Made by a program: the position numbers and the translations under genes. Source: Streptomyces sp. NRRL S-337 (GTDB lineage Bacteria > Actinomycetota > Actinomycetes > Streptomycetales > Streptomycetaceae). Taken from it: a stretch of DNA of 64,000 nt. Under the pieces are notes generated by a model. The model was given only the letters and a program-made list of their open reading frames with translations. It was not told where the DNA came from and ran no database searches. Where the stretch lies: assembly GCF_000720175.1 (NCBI RefSeq), contig NZ_JOIX01000019.1, positions 48,336-112,335 of the forward strand, in the 5' to 3' direction. This document shows positions 9,302-18,874 of the stretch, piece after piece. The stretch's first letter is position 1, and each line of letters opens with the position of its first letter.

Positions 9302-10255
9302 TCAGTGCTCCCCGGCGGGGATCGTGCCGAGCCGGCCGGCCTGGAAGTCCTCGAAGGCCTGGGCCAGTTCGGCATGGGTGTTCATCACGAACGGGCCGTA
9401 GTGCATCATCGGCTCGCGGATCGGCAGCCCGCCCAGCAGCACCACCTCGAAGTTCGGGCTGCGCGACTCCTGGGTCTCGTCCGCCCGGATCGTGAGCGAG
9501 TCGCCGGCTCCGAACACCACCGTCTGGCCCATGCGGAACGGGCGTCCCTCCGCGCCGGCGGTGCCACGGCCGGCCAGGGCGTAGGCAAGGGCGTTGAAAT
9601 CCTTGCGCCAGGGGAGGGTCAGCTCGGCGCCGGGGTTCACCGACACATGCATCATCGTGATCGGCGTGTGCGTGATGCCCGGGCCGTGGTGGCCGTCGAT
9701 GTCACCGGCGATCAGGCGCAGCAGCGCCCCGCCGTCGGCGGAGGTCAGCAGCTTGACCTGGCCGCCGCCGATGTCCTGGTAGCGAGGGGCCATCATCTTG
9801 TCGCTCTTCGGCAGGTTGACCCACAGCTGGAGGCCGTGGAAGAGACCGCCGGACATGACCAGCGACTCCGGCGGCGCCTCGATGTGGAGCAGGCCGGAGC
9901 CCGCCGTCATCCACTGCGTGTCACCGCCGTTGATGACCCCGCCGCCGCCGTGCGAGTCACGGTGCACGAACGTGCCGTCGATCAGGTACGTGACGGTCTC
10001 GAAGCCGCGGTGCGGGTGCCAGGGCGTGCCCTTGGGCTCTCCGGGCGCGTACTCCACCTCGCCCATCTGATCCATCATGATGAACGGGTCGAGGTGCTTG
10101 TAGTCGATGCCGGCGAAGGCCCGGCGCACCGGGAAGCCCTCGCCCTCGAATCCGCTCGGCGCGGTGGCGACGCCCAGCACGGGACGGGTCTGCGCCTCGG
10201 CGGATGCCGCCACGCGGGGCAGGGTCAGCGGGTTCTCTACGGTCACAGCGGGCAT
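9302..10255 (-). CDS. Pirin family protein
   Basis: Bicupin protein of 317 aa, typical pirin length. The N-terminal cupin carries HPHRGFETVTYLIDG and HRDSHGG, the conserved metal-binding His region of pirins. The C-terminal cupin holds the GLPIREP segment seen in many bacterial pirins. Relatives act as quercetin dioxygenases or redox-responsive cofactors; the role here is unknown. ATG at 10255 follows GAGGAGG at 5-6 nt, so the upstream ATG at 10306 is not needed. Monocistronic. Confidence 0.88.
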   Translation of the reverse strand: MPAVTVENPLTLPRVAASAEAQTRPVLGVATAPSGFEGEGFPVRRAFAGIDYKHLDPFIMMDQMGEVEYAPGEPKGTPWHPHRGFETVTYLIDGTFVHRDSHGGGGVINGGDTQWMTAGSGLLHIEAPPESLVMSGGLFHGLQLWVNLPKSDKMMAPRYQDIGGGQVKLLTSADGGALLRLIAGDIDGHHGPGITHTPITMMHVSVNPGAELTLPWRKDFNALAYALAGRGTAGAEGRPFRMGQTVVFGAGDSLTIRADETQESRSPNFEVVLLGGLPIREPMMHYGPFVMNTHAELAQAFEDFQAGRLGTIPAGEH

Positions 10256-10440
10256 GACGGCCTCCTCGGTCGCTCCAAACTTAGTTGAATGCTGAACAAC
10301 CTGCAAGGCATAGTCATTCCCACGGGCGTTTCCGCAGGTCGAAGAACCAAAGCAGACGGCCGGCCGAACAATGTCGGCCGGCCGTTCAGGAACCCGGGCG
10401 GTCTCCGCGGGGCGCTCAGCCGCCCGCGCGGCAAGGGCGG

Positions 10441-10914
10441 CTAGCCGTACATCCGCCGCATCGCGAAGTCGACCATCTGCTCCACGGCCTTGGCGTCGAA
10501 GACCATCCGGTGGTCACCCTCCATGTCGAGGACGAAGCCGTAGCCGGTCGGCAGCAGGTCGAGCACCTCGGCACCGGTGATCACGAAGTACTTGGACTCC
10601 TTGCCCGCGTACCGCCGCAGCTCCTTGAGCGAGGTGAACATCGGGATCACCGGCTGCTGGGTGTTGTGCAGCGCCAGGAAGCCGGGGTTGTCACCGCGCG
10701 GGCAGTACACCTTGGACGTCGAGAAGATGCCCTGGAAGTCCTCGGCCGACATCGAGCCGGTGGTGAAGGCGCGCACCGCGTCGGCGAGCGAGGGCGGGGA
10801 CGGCTCGGGATAGAGCGGCTGTTCGCCGTAGCCCCCGGGGGCCGACTGCTGCGGCGGTGGCGGAGGCGCGCCGTACTGCTGCCCGGTACCCGCGTTCTGG
10901 TCGTAGCCGTACAT
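10441..10914 (-). CDS. SseB family protein
   Basis: Small soluble protein of 157 aa. A 45-residue Gly/Pro/Gln-rich disordered N-terminus precedes an SseB-like domain containing VYCPRGDNPGFLALHN and the C-terminal FDAKAVEQMVDFAMRRMYG. The family is common in actinobacteria and of unknown molecular function; it is named after an unrelated enhancer of serine-sensitivity locus. ATG at 10914 is chosen because the sequence upstream loses any domain similarity. Divergent from the acyl-CoA dehydrogenase gene. Confidence 0.75.
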   Translation of the reverse strand: MYGYDQNAGTGQQYGAPPPPPQQSAPGGYGEQPLYPEPSPPSLADAVRAFTTGSMSAEDFQGIFSTSKVYCPRGDNPGFLALHNTQQPVIPMFTSLKELRRYAGKESKYFVITGAEVLDLLPTGYGFVLDMEGDHRMVFDAKAVEQMVDFAMRRMYG

Positions 10915-10977
10915 GCGCCACAGCGTACTGAGTCGGCGCACCGCCGGGGGACGCTCGTCACAGATGGGCGGAAGGGG

Positions 10978-11020
10978 TTGATTCTTATTACCCGCGGGTA
11001 GCATCATGCTAGCTACTAGC
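10978..11020 (+). promoter_or_regulatory. Promoter and palindromic operator of the acyl-CoA dehydrogenase gene
   Basis: The perfect 12-bp palindrome TACCCGCGGGTA (10989-11000) overlaps a candidate promoter: TTGATT (10978-10983) and TAGCAT (10999-11004), with a short 15-bp spacer. A second inverted repeat, GCTAG-CTA-CTAGC, lies at 11008-11020. Such palindromes before fatty-acid genes are usually bound by TetR-type regulators; the regulator is not identified here. Confidence 0.5.
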
Positions 11021-11082
11021 CGGTATTGCGTCTGAGGTCCCAGCCTTGGGGTCCTCTCCCGAACCCTTACGGAGCCGTACCC

Positions 11083-12909
11083 ATGGGCCACTACAAGTCG
11101 AATCTCCGCGACATCGAGTTCAACCTCTTCGAGGTGCTGGGCCGTGAGCGCGTGTACGGCACCGGACCGTTCGCGGAGATGGATGTCGACACCGCCAAGA
11201 GCGTGCTGTCCGAGATCGCCCGACTGTCCGAGAACGAGCTCGCCGAGTCGTTCGCCGACACGGACCGCAACCCCCCGGTCTTCGACCCGGACACCAACAC
11301 CGCGCCGGTCCCGGACACCTTCAAGAAGAGCTACCAGGCCTTCATGGACGCCGAGTGGTGGCGTCTGGGCATCCCGGAGGAGCTCGGCGGCACCCCCGCG
11401 CCCCGCTCCCTCCTCTGGGGCTTCGCCGAGACGATCCTGGGCGCCAACCCGGCCGTGTGGATGTACGCGTCCGGCCCCGCCTTCGCCGGTGTGCTCTTCG
11501 ACGAGGGCACCGAGGAGCAGCACCGCATAGCCCAGCTGATGGTGGACAAGCAGTGGGGCTCCACCATGGTGCTCACCGAGCCGGACGCCGGTTCGGACGT
11601 CGGCGCCGGCCGCACCAAGGCCACCCAGCAGGAGGACGGCTCCTGGCACATCGAGGGCGTCAAGCGCTTCATCACCTCCGGTGAGCACGACATGTCCGAG
11701 AACATCGTGCACTTCGTCCTCGCCCGCCCCGAGGGCCACGGCCCGGGCACCAAGGGCCTCTCGCTGTTCATCGTGCCGAAGTACGACTTCGACTGGGAGA
11801 CCGGCGAGCTGGGTGAGCGCAACGGCGTCTACGCCACGAACGTCGAGCACAAGATGGGCCTGAAGGCCTCCAACACCTGCGAGATGACGTTCGGCGCCAA
11901 CCACCCCGCCAAGGGCTGGCTGCTCGGCGAGAAGCACGACGGCATCCGCCAGATGTTCAAGATCATCGAGTTCGCCCGGATGATGGTCGGCACGAAGGCC
12001 ATCGCCACCCTCTCCACCGGCTACCTCAACGCGCTGGAGTACGCCAAGGAGCGGGTGCAGGGTCCGGACCTGGCCGCCTTCACCGACAAGACCGCGCCGC
12101 GCGTCACCATCACCCACCACCCCGACGTGCGCCGCTCGCTGATGACGCAGAAGGCGTACACCGAGGGCATGCGCGCCCTGGTGCTCTACACCGCCTCGGT
12201 CCAGGACGAGATCCTCATCAAGGAGGCCGCGGGCGAGGACGCGAGCGCCGCGAACCGCCTCAACGACCTGCTGCTGCCGATCGTCAAGGGCTACGGCTCG
12301 GAGCGGTCCTACGAGCAGCTGGCGCAGTCGCTGCAGACCTTCGGTGGCTCCGGGTACCTCCAGGAGTACCCGATCGAGCAGTACATCCGCGACGCCAAGA
12401 TCGACACCCTCTACGAGGGCACCACCGCGATCCAGGGCCAGGATTTCTTCTTCCGGAAGATCGTCCGGGACCAGGGCCAGGCGCTGACCGTGCTGTCCGA
12501 GGAGATCAAGAAGTTCCTCGCCGACAACACCGGCGGCGAGGAGCTGGCGCAGGCCCGCGGCGAGCTGGCCAAGGCCGCCGCCGACCTGGAGGCGATCGTC
12601 GGCGCCATGCTGACCGACCTCGCCGCGACCGAGCAGGACGTCAAGTCCATCTACAAGGTCGGCCTCAACACCACCCGCCTGCTGATGGCCTCCGGCGACG
12701 TCGTCGTCGGCTACCTCCTCCTCAAGGGCGCGGCGGTGGCCGCGGAGAAGCTGGCCGGCGCCTCGGCGAAGGACAAGCCGTTCTACACCGGCAAGATCGC
12801 CGCGGCGAAGTTCTTCGCGCACAACATCCTGCCGGACGTCTCCGTCCAGCGTTCCCTCGCCGAGTCCGTCGACCAGTCGCTGATGGAGCTCGACGAGGCC
12901 GCGTTCTGA
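11083..12909 (+). CDS. Acyl-CoA dehydrogenase, long (FadE-like) form
   Basis: FAD-dependent acyl-CoA dehydrogenase for fatty acid beta-oxidation, 608 aa, the long actinobacterial type. It has the usual N-terminal helical domain, middle beta domain ([17 protein letters not shown] at about 165) and C-terminal helical domain with [17 protein letters not shown], plus a 120-residue C-terminal extension (DUF/AcylCoA_DH_C type, about 480-608). [10 protein letters not shown] in the C-terminal domain supplies the catalytic-region signature. ATG at 11083 has GGAG nine nt upstream. A regulated promoter lies just upstream. Substrate chain length is not decidable from sequence. Confidence 0.92.
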   Translation: MGHYKSNLRDIEFNLFEVLGRERVYGTGPFAEMDVDTAKSVLSEIARLSENELAESFADTDRNPPVFDPDTNTAPVPDTFKKSYQAFMDAEWWRLGIPEELGGTPAPRSLLWGFAETILGANPAVWMYASGPAFAGVLFDEGTEEQHRIAQLMVDKQWGSTMVLTEPDAGSDVGAGRTKATQQEDGSWHIEGVKRFITSGEHDMSENIVHFVLARPEGHGPGTKGLSLFIVPKYDFDWETGELGERNGVYATNVEHKMGLKASNTCEMTFGANHPAKGWLLGEKHDGIRQMFKIIEFARMMVGTKAIATLSTGYLNALEYAKERVQGPDLAAFTDKTAPRVTITHHPDVRRSLMTQKAYTEGMRALVLYTASVQDEILIKEAAGEDASAANRLNDLLLPIVKGYGSERSYEQLAQSLQTFGGSGYLQEYPIEQYIRDAKIDTLYEGTTAIQGQDFFFRKIVRDQGQALTVLSEEIKKFLADNTGGEELAQARGELAKAAADLEAIVGAMLTDLAATEQDVKSIYKVGLNTTRLLMASGDVVVGYLLLKGAAVAAEKLAGASAKDKPFYTGKIAAAKFFAHNILPDVSVQRSLAESVDQSLMELDEAAF

Positions 12910-13222
12910 AAGAGCGCACAGGGGAGGGCAGGTCGCGTTCCGGGGCAGGGTCCGCTGCCCGGGCGCGCGGCCTTCCCGAGAGCCTCTGTCCCGGCGTTCT
13001 TAGAGGTCTCTCATAGAGGCAGTCCAGACTGACGTTGCCCGCCTCCCTTCCCCCGGGGAGGCGGGCTTCGTCATTCTTGGTCCGACCCACCCGCCCACCA
13101 GACCGGAATCGTTCGTTCCAGTGGGGTTCTCGTTCTGGAATGCAGAAATCGTGGCCGGAAGGGAGCGGAGTCACTCCGCACGCGCACGGGGAATGCGGGG
13201 CCCGGCTCCTTATGCTGAATCC
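12910..13222. other. Intergenic region with terminator and apeB promoter
   Basis: A 313-bp gap. It holds the terminator at 13038-13065, an inverted repeat TTCTG-GAATG-CAGAA at 13133-13147, and TATGCT at 13211-13216. The last lies 6 nt before the aminopeptidase ATG, as expected for the -10 box of a leaderless transcript. No ORF is supported. Confidence 0.45.
13038..13065 (+). terminator. Terminator after the acyl-CoA dehydrogenase gene
   Basis: Stem CCCGCCTCC (13038-13046) with GGAGGCGGG (13057-13065) and a 10-nt loop, followed by TTCGTCATTCTT. It lies about 130 bp past the stop codon. Confidence 0.75.
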
Positions 13223-14518
13223 ATGACCAACTCCGCCCGCTTCGATCGCGGCCACACCGACGACCTGATGTCCTTCCTCGCCGCCAGTCCGTCGCCGTAC
13301 CACGCGGTCGCCAATGCGGCGGAACGGCTGGAAAAGGCAGGTTTCCGGCAGGTCGCGGAGACCGACGCCTGGGACGGCGAGAGCGGCGGACGGTACGTGC
13401 TGCGCGGCGGCGCGATCATCGCCTGGTACGTCCCCGAGGGTGCGAGCCCGGCGAGTCCGTACCGAATTGTCGGGGCTCACACCGACTCTCCCAATCTGCG
13501 GGTCAAACCGATTCCGGACACCGGCGCCCGCGGCTGGCGGCAGGTCGCCGTGGAGATCTACGGCGGCACCCTGCTCAACACCTGGCTCGACCGCGACCTC
13601 GGGCTGAGCGGCCGGGTGACCCTCGGCGGCGGGGAGCACCGGCTCGTGCACGTGGACCGGGCGCTGCTGCGGGTGCCGCAGCTCGCCGTGCACCTCGACC
13701 GTTCGGTCAACGCCGAGGGCCTCAAGCTCGACAAGCAGCGGCACATGACGCCCATCTGGGGCCTGGGCGAGGTGGCCGAGGGCGATCTGATCGCCTTCGT
13801 CGCGGAGGAGATCGGCGTCCCGGCCGGGGACATCAAGGGCTGGGACCTGATGGTGCACAGCATCGAGCCGCCGGCCTATCTGGGCCGCGACCGCGAACTG
13901 GTCGCCGGGCCGCGGATGGACAACCTGCTGTCCGTGCACGCCGGTACGGCCGCGCTCACCGCGGCCGCCGCCCAGGGCTCCGCGCTGACCAGCATCCCGG
14001 TGCTGGCCGCCTTCGACCACGAGGAGAACGGCAGCCAGTCCGACACCGGCGCCGACGGCCCACTGCTCGGCACGGTCCTGGAGCGCTCGGTGTTCGCCCG
14101 CGGCGGCTCGTACGAGGACCGGGCGCGGGCCTTCGCCGGCACCATCTGCCTGTCGTCCGACACCGGGCACGCCGTCCACCCCAACTACAGCGAGCGGCAC
14201 GAGCCGGGACACCAGCCGATGCCCAACGGCGGTCCGATCCTCAAGGTGAACGTCAACCAGCGCTACGCCACGGACGGCAGCGGGCGGGCCGTCTTCGCGG
14301 CGGCCTGCGAGCGCGCCGGCGTGCCGTGGCAGAGCTTCGTCTCCAACAACTCGATGCCGTGCGGGACCACCATCGGGCCGATCACCGCGGCCCGGCACGG
14401 CATCGCGACCGTCGACATCGGCGTGGCGATCCTGTCCATGCACTCGGCCCGCGAGCTGTGCGGCGCCGAGGACCCCCACCTGCTCGCGAACGCCCTGACG
14501 GCCTTCCTGGAGGGCTGA
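13223..14518 (+). CDS. apeB: M18 family aminopeptidase
   Basis: Zinc aminopeptidase of the M18 (aspartyl aminopeptidase) family, 431 aa, normal length. Visible metal and catalytic signatures are GAHTDSPNLRVKP near residue 84, DHEENGS near 269 and, near the C-terminus, the MHSARELCG segment containing the last metal-binding His. It removes N-terminal residues from peptides in the cytosol. ATG at 13223 has no Shine-Dalgarno; TATGCT six nt upstream suggests a leaderless mRNA. The downstream regulator starts 2 nt after the stop, so the two are translationally coupled. Confidence 0.92.
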   Translation: MTNSARFDRGHTDDLMSFLAASPSPYHAVANAAERLEKAGFRQVAETDAWDGESGGRYVLRGGAIIAWYVPEGASPASPYRIVGAHTDSPNLRVKPIPDTGARGWRQVAVEIYGGTLLNTWLDRDLGLSGRVTLGGGEHRLVHVDRALLRVPQLAVHLDRSVNAEGLKLDKQRHMTPIWGLGEVAEGDLIAFVAEEIGVPAGDIKGWDLMVHSIEPPAYLGRDRELVAGPRMDNLLSVHAGTAALTAAAAQGSALTSIPVLAAFDHEENGSQSDTGADGPLLGTVLERSVFARGGSYEDRARAFAGTICLSSDTGHAVHPNYSERHEPGHQPMPNGGPILKVNVNQRYATDGSGRAVFAAACERAGVPWQSFVSNNSMPCGTTIGPITAARHGIATVDIGVAILSMHSARELCGAEDPHLLANALTAFLEG

Positions 14519-14519
14519 G

Positions 14520-16523
14520 TTGGACTTCTCGCTGCTCGGCCCGATCGCCGTGACGGCCGGCTCCCGGGAGCTGCCGCTCGGCCCCGCAAAACGGCGCAGT
14601 GTGCTGGCGCTGCTGTTGCTGCAGCCCAACACCACCGTTCCGCTGGAGCAGTTGATCGACTCCCTGTGGGAGGACGAGCCGCCCGAGCATGCGCGCACGG
14701 TCGTCCAGGGGCATGTCTCCCGGCTGCGCGCCACGCTCGCCGAGGGCGGCGCCGATGCGTACGGCATCGAGCTGGCCACCCATGGCTCGGCCTATCTGCT
14801 GCGACTGCCGGAGGAGCTGATCGACGCCCACCGCTTCAGCGAGCTGGTGACGCTGGCCCGTCCCGAGGCGGCCCCGGCCGACGCGGTGGCACTGCTGCGC
14901 GAGGCGCTGGGCCTGTGGCGCGGGCCGGCACTGACCGGCACGGTCACCAGTCCGCCGTTCGCGGCCGCGGCACATGCGCTGGAGGAGCGCCGGCTGGCGG
15001 CCGTGGAGGCACTGGGCCGGGCGCACGGCGCACTCGGCGAGCACGACCAGGCGGTGGCGATCCTCTACTCCGCGGCCGCCAACCACCCCTTGCGGGAAGG
15101 GCTGATCGCCGGGCTGATGCGGGCGCTGTTCCGCACCGGGCGGCAGTCCGACGCGCTGGAGTGGTTCCACCGCACCCGCCGGCTGCTCAACGAGGAACTG
15201 GGCGTCGACCCCGGCGAGCGGCTGCGCAGTGCGTACGAGGAGATCCTGCGCGCCGAGGCGGCGGGCAGCGGGCGCGGGAGCGCGACGAAGCCGGCGACGG
15301 GCAGGGACCGGGAGACGGCGCAGCTCGCGGGCGGGGAGCGGGGCGCAGCGCGTTCCGCGGGCGGGGGCCGGGTGCCCGCACCGGGGAGCCCAGCGGGTTC
15401 GGGGGCAGACGGCCCGGGACCCGAGGGAGTGCTTTCCGCCGCTCCGCCGTTCGGTCCCGTATCGGGCGGGCCGGGAGCCGGGGCCGAGCGGACCGGTGCC
15501 GCGCCGCGGCTGCTGCCCCGGCCGCCGGCCCGCTTCCTGGGCCGGGAGCACCAACTCGCGACGCTGACCGACGCCTTGATGGACCGTACGACCGGTGAGA
15601 GCCCGCTCGCGGTGGTCGCCGGACCGGTCGGCGTCGGCAAGACCGCCTGTGCCGTGCAGTGGGCGCATCTGCACGCCGACGCCTTCCCCGACGGCCAGCT
15701 CTTCGCCGACCTCCGCGGTTTCGGCGAGGGCGACGAGGCGGCGCCGGCCGAGATCCTGCGCGACTTCCTGCTCGCGCTCGGCACCCCCCAGGAGCAGGTT
15801 CCCGGCTCGGCGCAGGCCGCCTCGGCACTGTTCCGTTCACTGGTCGCCGAGCGCCGGCTGCTGGTCGTCCTCGACAACGCCCGCAGTTCGGCACAGGTAC
15901 GGCCGCTGCTGCCCGGCGGACCGCACTGCGCCACGGTCGTCACCAGCCGCAGCCGGCTCGACGGCCTGGTCGCCACCGACTGCGCCCGGCCGGTGGGTCT
16001 CCAGGCGCTCGGTCACGAGGAGGGCGCGGCGCTGCTCGGCGCCATGCTCGGGCCGGAGCGGGTGGCCGAGGACCCGGCCGCCGCGCGCGAACTGGTCGAC
16101 CTGTGCGACGGGCTGCCGCTGGCGCTGCGGGCCGCGGCCGCCCAGCTGACCGCCCGGCCGCGCTGGCGGCTGGCCCGGCTCGCGGCCGCCCTGCGCGACG
16201 AACAGCGGCGGCTGGCGCTGCTGTCGGCGGAGGACACCGGGATCGCGGCGGCGCTGCGAATGTCCGTCGCCCGGCTGTCCGCGGACGACGCCCGGCTGCT
16301 GTCGGCGCTGGCGACCAGCGCGGACGGGCACCTCAACGCGGCGGTGGCGGCGGCGCTGGCCGGTTACGACCCGGAGCGCACCCAGGACGGCCTGGACCGG
16401 CTCGCCGAAATGCATCTGGTGGACGAGGAGGCCACCGATGTCTACACGATCAGCACGCTGACGCAGCTGTTCGCCCGGGACGAGCGCGGCGAGGGCGGAG
16501 GAAGCGGCGCGGGCGGGGCGTAG
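14520..16523 (+). CDS. BTAD/NB-ARC transcriptional regulator (AfsR-like, without TPR)
   Basis: Regulator of the SARP/AfsR family, 667 aa. In order: an OmpR-type winged helix (about 1-90), a bacterial transcriptional activation domain (about 95-245), a low-complexity Gly/Ala/Pro linker (about 250-335), and an NB-ARC ATPase with P-loop GPVGVGKT (about 365), Walker B LLVVLDN and the GLPLAL motif. It lacks the C-terminal TPR array of full AfsR. The TTG start at 14520 is 2 nt past the apeB stop, with GGAGGG 6 nt upstream. It may control the secreted-protein genes that follow, but that is inference from position only. Confidence 0.85.
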   Translation: MDFSLLGPIAVTAGSRELPLGPAKRRSVLALLLLQPNTTVPLEQLIDSLWEDEPPEHARTVVQGHVSRLRATLAEGGADAYGIELATHGSAYLLRLPEELIDAHRFSELVTLARPEAAPADAVALLREALGLWRGPALTGTVTSPPFAAAAHALEERRLAAVEALGRAHGALGEHDQAVAILYSAAANHPLREGLIAGLMRALFRTGRQSDALEWFHRTRRLLNEELGVDPGERLRSAYEEILRAEAAGSGRGSATKPATGRDRETAQLAGGERGAARSAGGGRVPAPGSPAGSGADGPGPEGVLSAAPPFGPVSGGPGAGAERTGAAPRLLPRPPARFLGREHQLATLTDALMDRTTGESPLAVVAGPVGVGKTACAVQWAHLHADAFPDGQLFADLRGFGEGDEAAPAEILRDFLLALGTPQEQVPGSAQAASALFRSLVAERRLLVVLDNARSSAQVRPLLPGGPHCATVVTSRSRLDGLVATDCARPVGLQALGHEEGAALLGAMLGPERVAEDPAAARELVDLCDGLPLALRAAAAQLTARPRWRLARLAAALRDEQRRLALLSAEDTGIAAALRMSVARLSADDARLLSALATSADGHLNAAVAAALAGYDPERTQDGLDRLAEMHLVDEEATDVYTISTLTQLFARDERGEGGGSGAGGA

Positions 16524-16668
16524 CGGCGCGGGTGGCCTAGCGGGTGACGGTAAGGGACATGAGGCGCTGAGGGCGTCGGCGGGCACGGACGTTAGGCGCG
16601 CGTTAGTGGCGCGGCAGCGGCGGGCGGCAATCTGAGTGCATCGACCGACCGACTCGGGGGAGACCGCA

Positions 16669-17469
16669 ATGCCGCAGCGTCAGGACCGCACCAGCAGCCC
16701 TCGCACCGCCCGTACCGCCCCTCGTGGCGCGCTGCGGATCGCCGCCGCCGGTCTGACCGCGGTGGCCGCGCTCACCCTCACCGCCTGCGGCGGCCAGGAC
16801 AACCCGCTCCAGACCAGCGAGGCCAAGCCGTTCCACCCCGCGGTGCAGGGCGTCCAGGACTCGGCGTCCCGGACGGCCCGCAAGCTGCCGGAGAAGGAGG
16901 CCGGTGAGGCGGGGAGCGGGGCCCGGCCCGACGGCAGCGCGGCGGAGCAGGCCTCCGCACGGCGCGAGGTACCCGGCGCAGCCGGCGGCACCGACGCTCG
17001 TCCTGCCGGCGGGACCGCCGGACACGGCACCTCGGGCGTCCGGCATTCCGCCTGTGACGCCGCGACGATCCGGATCGTCGCCAAGCCGCTGCAGCGGCCG
17101 GTCAATCACCTGCTGCTGGTGGCCACCAACACCTCCGGCGCCACCTGCGACCTCTACTACGCTCCCAAACTGCGCTTCGACGACGCTCAGTCGCCGCTCG
17201 CCGACCTGCCGGAGAGCAGGCCGCAGGCGGTGGTCACCCTGGCGCCCGGGGAGTCGGGCTACGCCGGTGTTCTGACCTCCGCGGCCGACGGTTCCGGCCG
17301 CAACGGCGGCCGGCGGACCTCGCTGTCCGTCAGCCTGCCGGGCCGTGACGGCAAGGGCAGCGTCGGCGGCTCGGCGAAGGTGGCGCTGCCGGGCGGCGCG
17401 GTGTACGTCGACGACAGCGCGTGGGTGACGTACTGGCAGTCGGACGCGGGCGACGCCACTGCCTGGTAA
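16669..17469 (+). CDS. DUF4232 domain lipoprotein
   Basis: Predicted lipoprotein, 266 aa. A twin-Arg-free signal segment ends in the lipobox LTAC followed by GG, so Cys would carry the lipid anchor. A Gly/Ala/Arg-rich linker of about 100 residues leads to a C-terminal DUF4232 domain with two Cys (CDAATIR...ATCDLYY). ATG at 16669 is set by GGGGGAG 6 nt upstream; the GTG at 16636 lacks one. Function of DUF4232 is unknown. A second DUF4232 gene lies at 19934. Confidence 0.8.
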   Translation: MPQRQDRTSSPRTARTAPRGALRIAAAGLTAVAALTLTACGGQDNPLQTSEAKPFHPAVQGVQDSASRTARKLPEKEAGEAGSGARPDGSAAEQASARREVPGAAGGTDARPAGGTAGHGTSGVRHSACDAATIRIVAKPLQRPVNHLLLVATNTSGATCDLYYAPKLRFDDAQSPLADLPESRPQAVVTLAPGESGYAGVLTSAADGSGRNGGRRTSLSVSLPGRDGKGSVGGSAKVALPGGAVYVDDSAWVTYWQSDAGDATAW

Positions 17470-17501
17470 GGCATCACGCCACCGCCGACTTCCCTTGAAC
17501 C

Positions 17502-17531
17502 AGGGCGCCCGCATCCCCCAGCGGGCGCCCT
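17502..17531 (+). terminator. Terminator after the first DUF4232 gene
   Basis: Perfect 11-bp stem AGGGCGCCCGC (17502-17512) with GCGGGCGCCCT (17521-17531), an 8-nt loop and a short TTCCC tail, 33 bp past the stop. Confidence 0.85.
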
Positions 17532-17762
17532 TCCCGTTGTCCCGTCATGTCTCACGCAGGAGCCCGTGACGTCCCATCCAGCCAACATCTCCGCAGGTCA
17601 CTCCCATGCATGCGGCAGAGATGTCTCAGGGGACACCAAGCCCGGGGCCGGCACCCTTCCGCCGTCCCACGATGTTCTCCGTCGCCGCGGCGGGACCACC
17701 CGGCGGCTCACCGACCGGCCGCCGGCCATTGGCCAACCGGCCGCCTACGGAGGGGACTCGGC

Positions 17763-18686
17763 ATGAAGGAGCACACGCAAGGCGGTCGCGGGGCCGCAGT
17801 GCGGAAAGTGCTGCCCGCGGTGGTCGCCGCGGGAATCGGCGTCGCCGGATTCGCGGTGCCGGCCCACGGCAGCGAGCCCGGCCCTGCGGCCGCCACCGGC
17901 ATACGGCAGACCGCGGACGCGGACATACGGCAGTCCACGGCCGCCGACGGACGGCAGGCGGCGGCCGCCGCGGACTTTCCCACCTGGGGGACGCGATGGG
18001 TGGTGCACGCCGGCCCCGACGTCAGCTCCCCCGCCGTCGGCATGATCAACAAGGCCGCCGCGGGCCAGGACCGGATCACCGCCGACTACCAGGTCGACAC
18101 CGGGCACCAGGTGTGCCAGGGCAGCGCCTGCTCGACGTACATGGCCCACCTCACGGGCCCGGTCACCGGCTTCCTCACGGTGGTCGCGGTGGACGTCCCG
18201 CAGGACCGGCTGCCGGGCGTACCGGTCCACGGCGATGGCGGCCGGCCGCAGCCCAGCGGCTCCCGCCAGGAGATGCTGAACCGGGCCGCCGCCTGGCTCA
18301 CCGCCAACAATGGCGCCCAGGTCCCGTACAGCCAGGCCCAGGTCTGGAAGGACGGCTACCGCCAGGACTGCTCGGGCTATGCGTCCATGGCGCTCGGGCT
18401 GCCGACGCCGGGCACCAACACCGTGGGGCTGGCCACCAACCGCGATATCACCCGGCCGATTTCGCTCGGCGCACTCAAGCCCGGTGACCTGCTCATCGAT
18501 GCGTCCGGGGACAACAACAACCGGCACGTGGTGATCTTCGAGAAGTGGAACAACGACGCACACTCCTCGTACACGGCCTACGAGCAGCGCGGCGACCACG
18601 GCACCGACCACCGGACGCTGACCTATGGCCTGCCGGGCGGGGACGCGGAGTTCACGCCGTACCGTCCGGTGATGTTCGGCGACTGA
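17763..18686 (+). CDS. Secreted NlpC/P60-like cell-wall hydrolase
   Basis: Exported protein of 307 aa. The N-terminal segment has Arg/Lys residues, a hydrophobic core and PAHGS, a likely signal peptidase I site near residue 38. The C-terminal domain (about 160-307) matches NlpC/P60-type amidases: catalytic Cys in DCSGYASMALGL near residue 205 and His in NRHVVIF near 255. Relatives cut peptidoglycan stem peptides or related amides. ATG at 17763 follows GGAGGGGACTCGGC. Downstream lie two parS sites. The precise substrate is not known. Confidence 0.7.
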   Translation: MKEHTQGGRGAAVRKVLPAVVAAGIGVAGFAVPAHGSEPGPAAATGIRQTADADIRQSTAADGRQAAAAADFPTWGTRWVVHAGPDVSSPAVGMINKAAAGQDRITADYQVDTGHQVCQGSACSTYMAHLTGPVTGFLTVVAVDVPQDRLPGVPVHGDGGRPQPSGSRQEMLNRAAAWLTANNGAQVPYSQAQVWKDGYRQDCSGYASMALGLPTPGTNTVGLATNRDITRPISLGALKPGDLLIDASGDNNNRHVVIFEKWNNDAHSSYTAYEQRGDHGTDHRTLTYGLPGGDAEFTPYRPVMFGD

Positions 18687-18710
18687 GGCGCCGCACGACC
18701 TCGCGTCACT

Positions 18711-18724
18711 GTTTCACGTGAAAC
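18711..18724. promoter_or_regulatory. parS site 4
   Basis: Exact GTTTCACGTGAAAC, 25 bp past the stop of the NlpC/P60-like gene. The flanks are not palindromic, unlike sites 1-3, 8 and 14. Confidence 0.92.
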
Positions 18725-18758
18725 GAGGGGGCTGGTGCGAGGCGCTGATGCACGGCCC

Positions 18759-18772
18759 GTTTCACGTGAAAC
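18759..18772. promoter_or_regulatory. parS site 5
   Basis: Exact GTTTCACGTGAAAC, 48 bp centre to centre from site 4, upstream of the XRE-type gene. Confidence 0.92.
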
Positions 18773-18810
18773 GTCATCAGCTGGTCCGGGTCCGATCCGG
18801 ATCGTGTAAC

Positions 18811-18849
18811 GAGGGGTACTTCCGTCACAGGGGAGCGGAAGTGCCCCTC
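18811..18849 (+). terminator. Hairpin between NlpC/P60-like and XRE genes
   Basis: A 14-bp stem, 18811-18824 with 18836-18849, with one G·U pair and an 11-nt loop. It ends 25 bp before the next start codon, so it may be a terminator for the upstream unit or an attenuator in the XRE leader. Confidence 0.6.
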
Positions 18850-18874
18850 GCGCGCGCATGTCCCCTGTGCTGGA

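Noticed and set aside
10270..10300. MarR-type operator before the pirin gene (TTGAATGCTGAACAA)
   Set aside because: Only the outer three bases pair, so the palindrome is too weak to claim.
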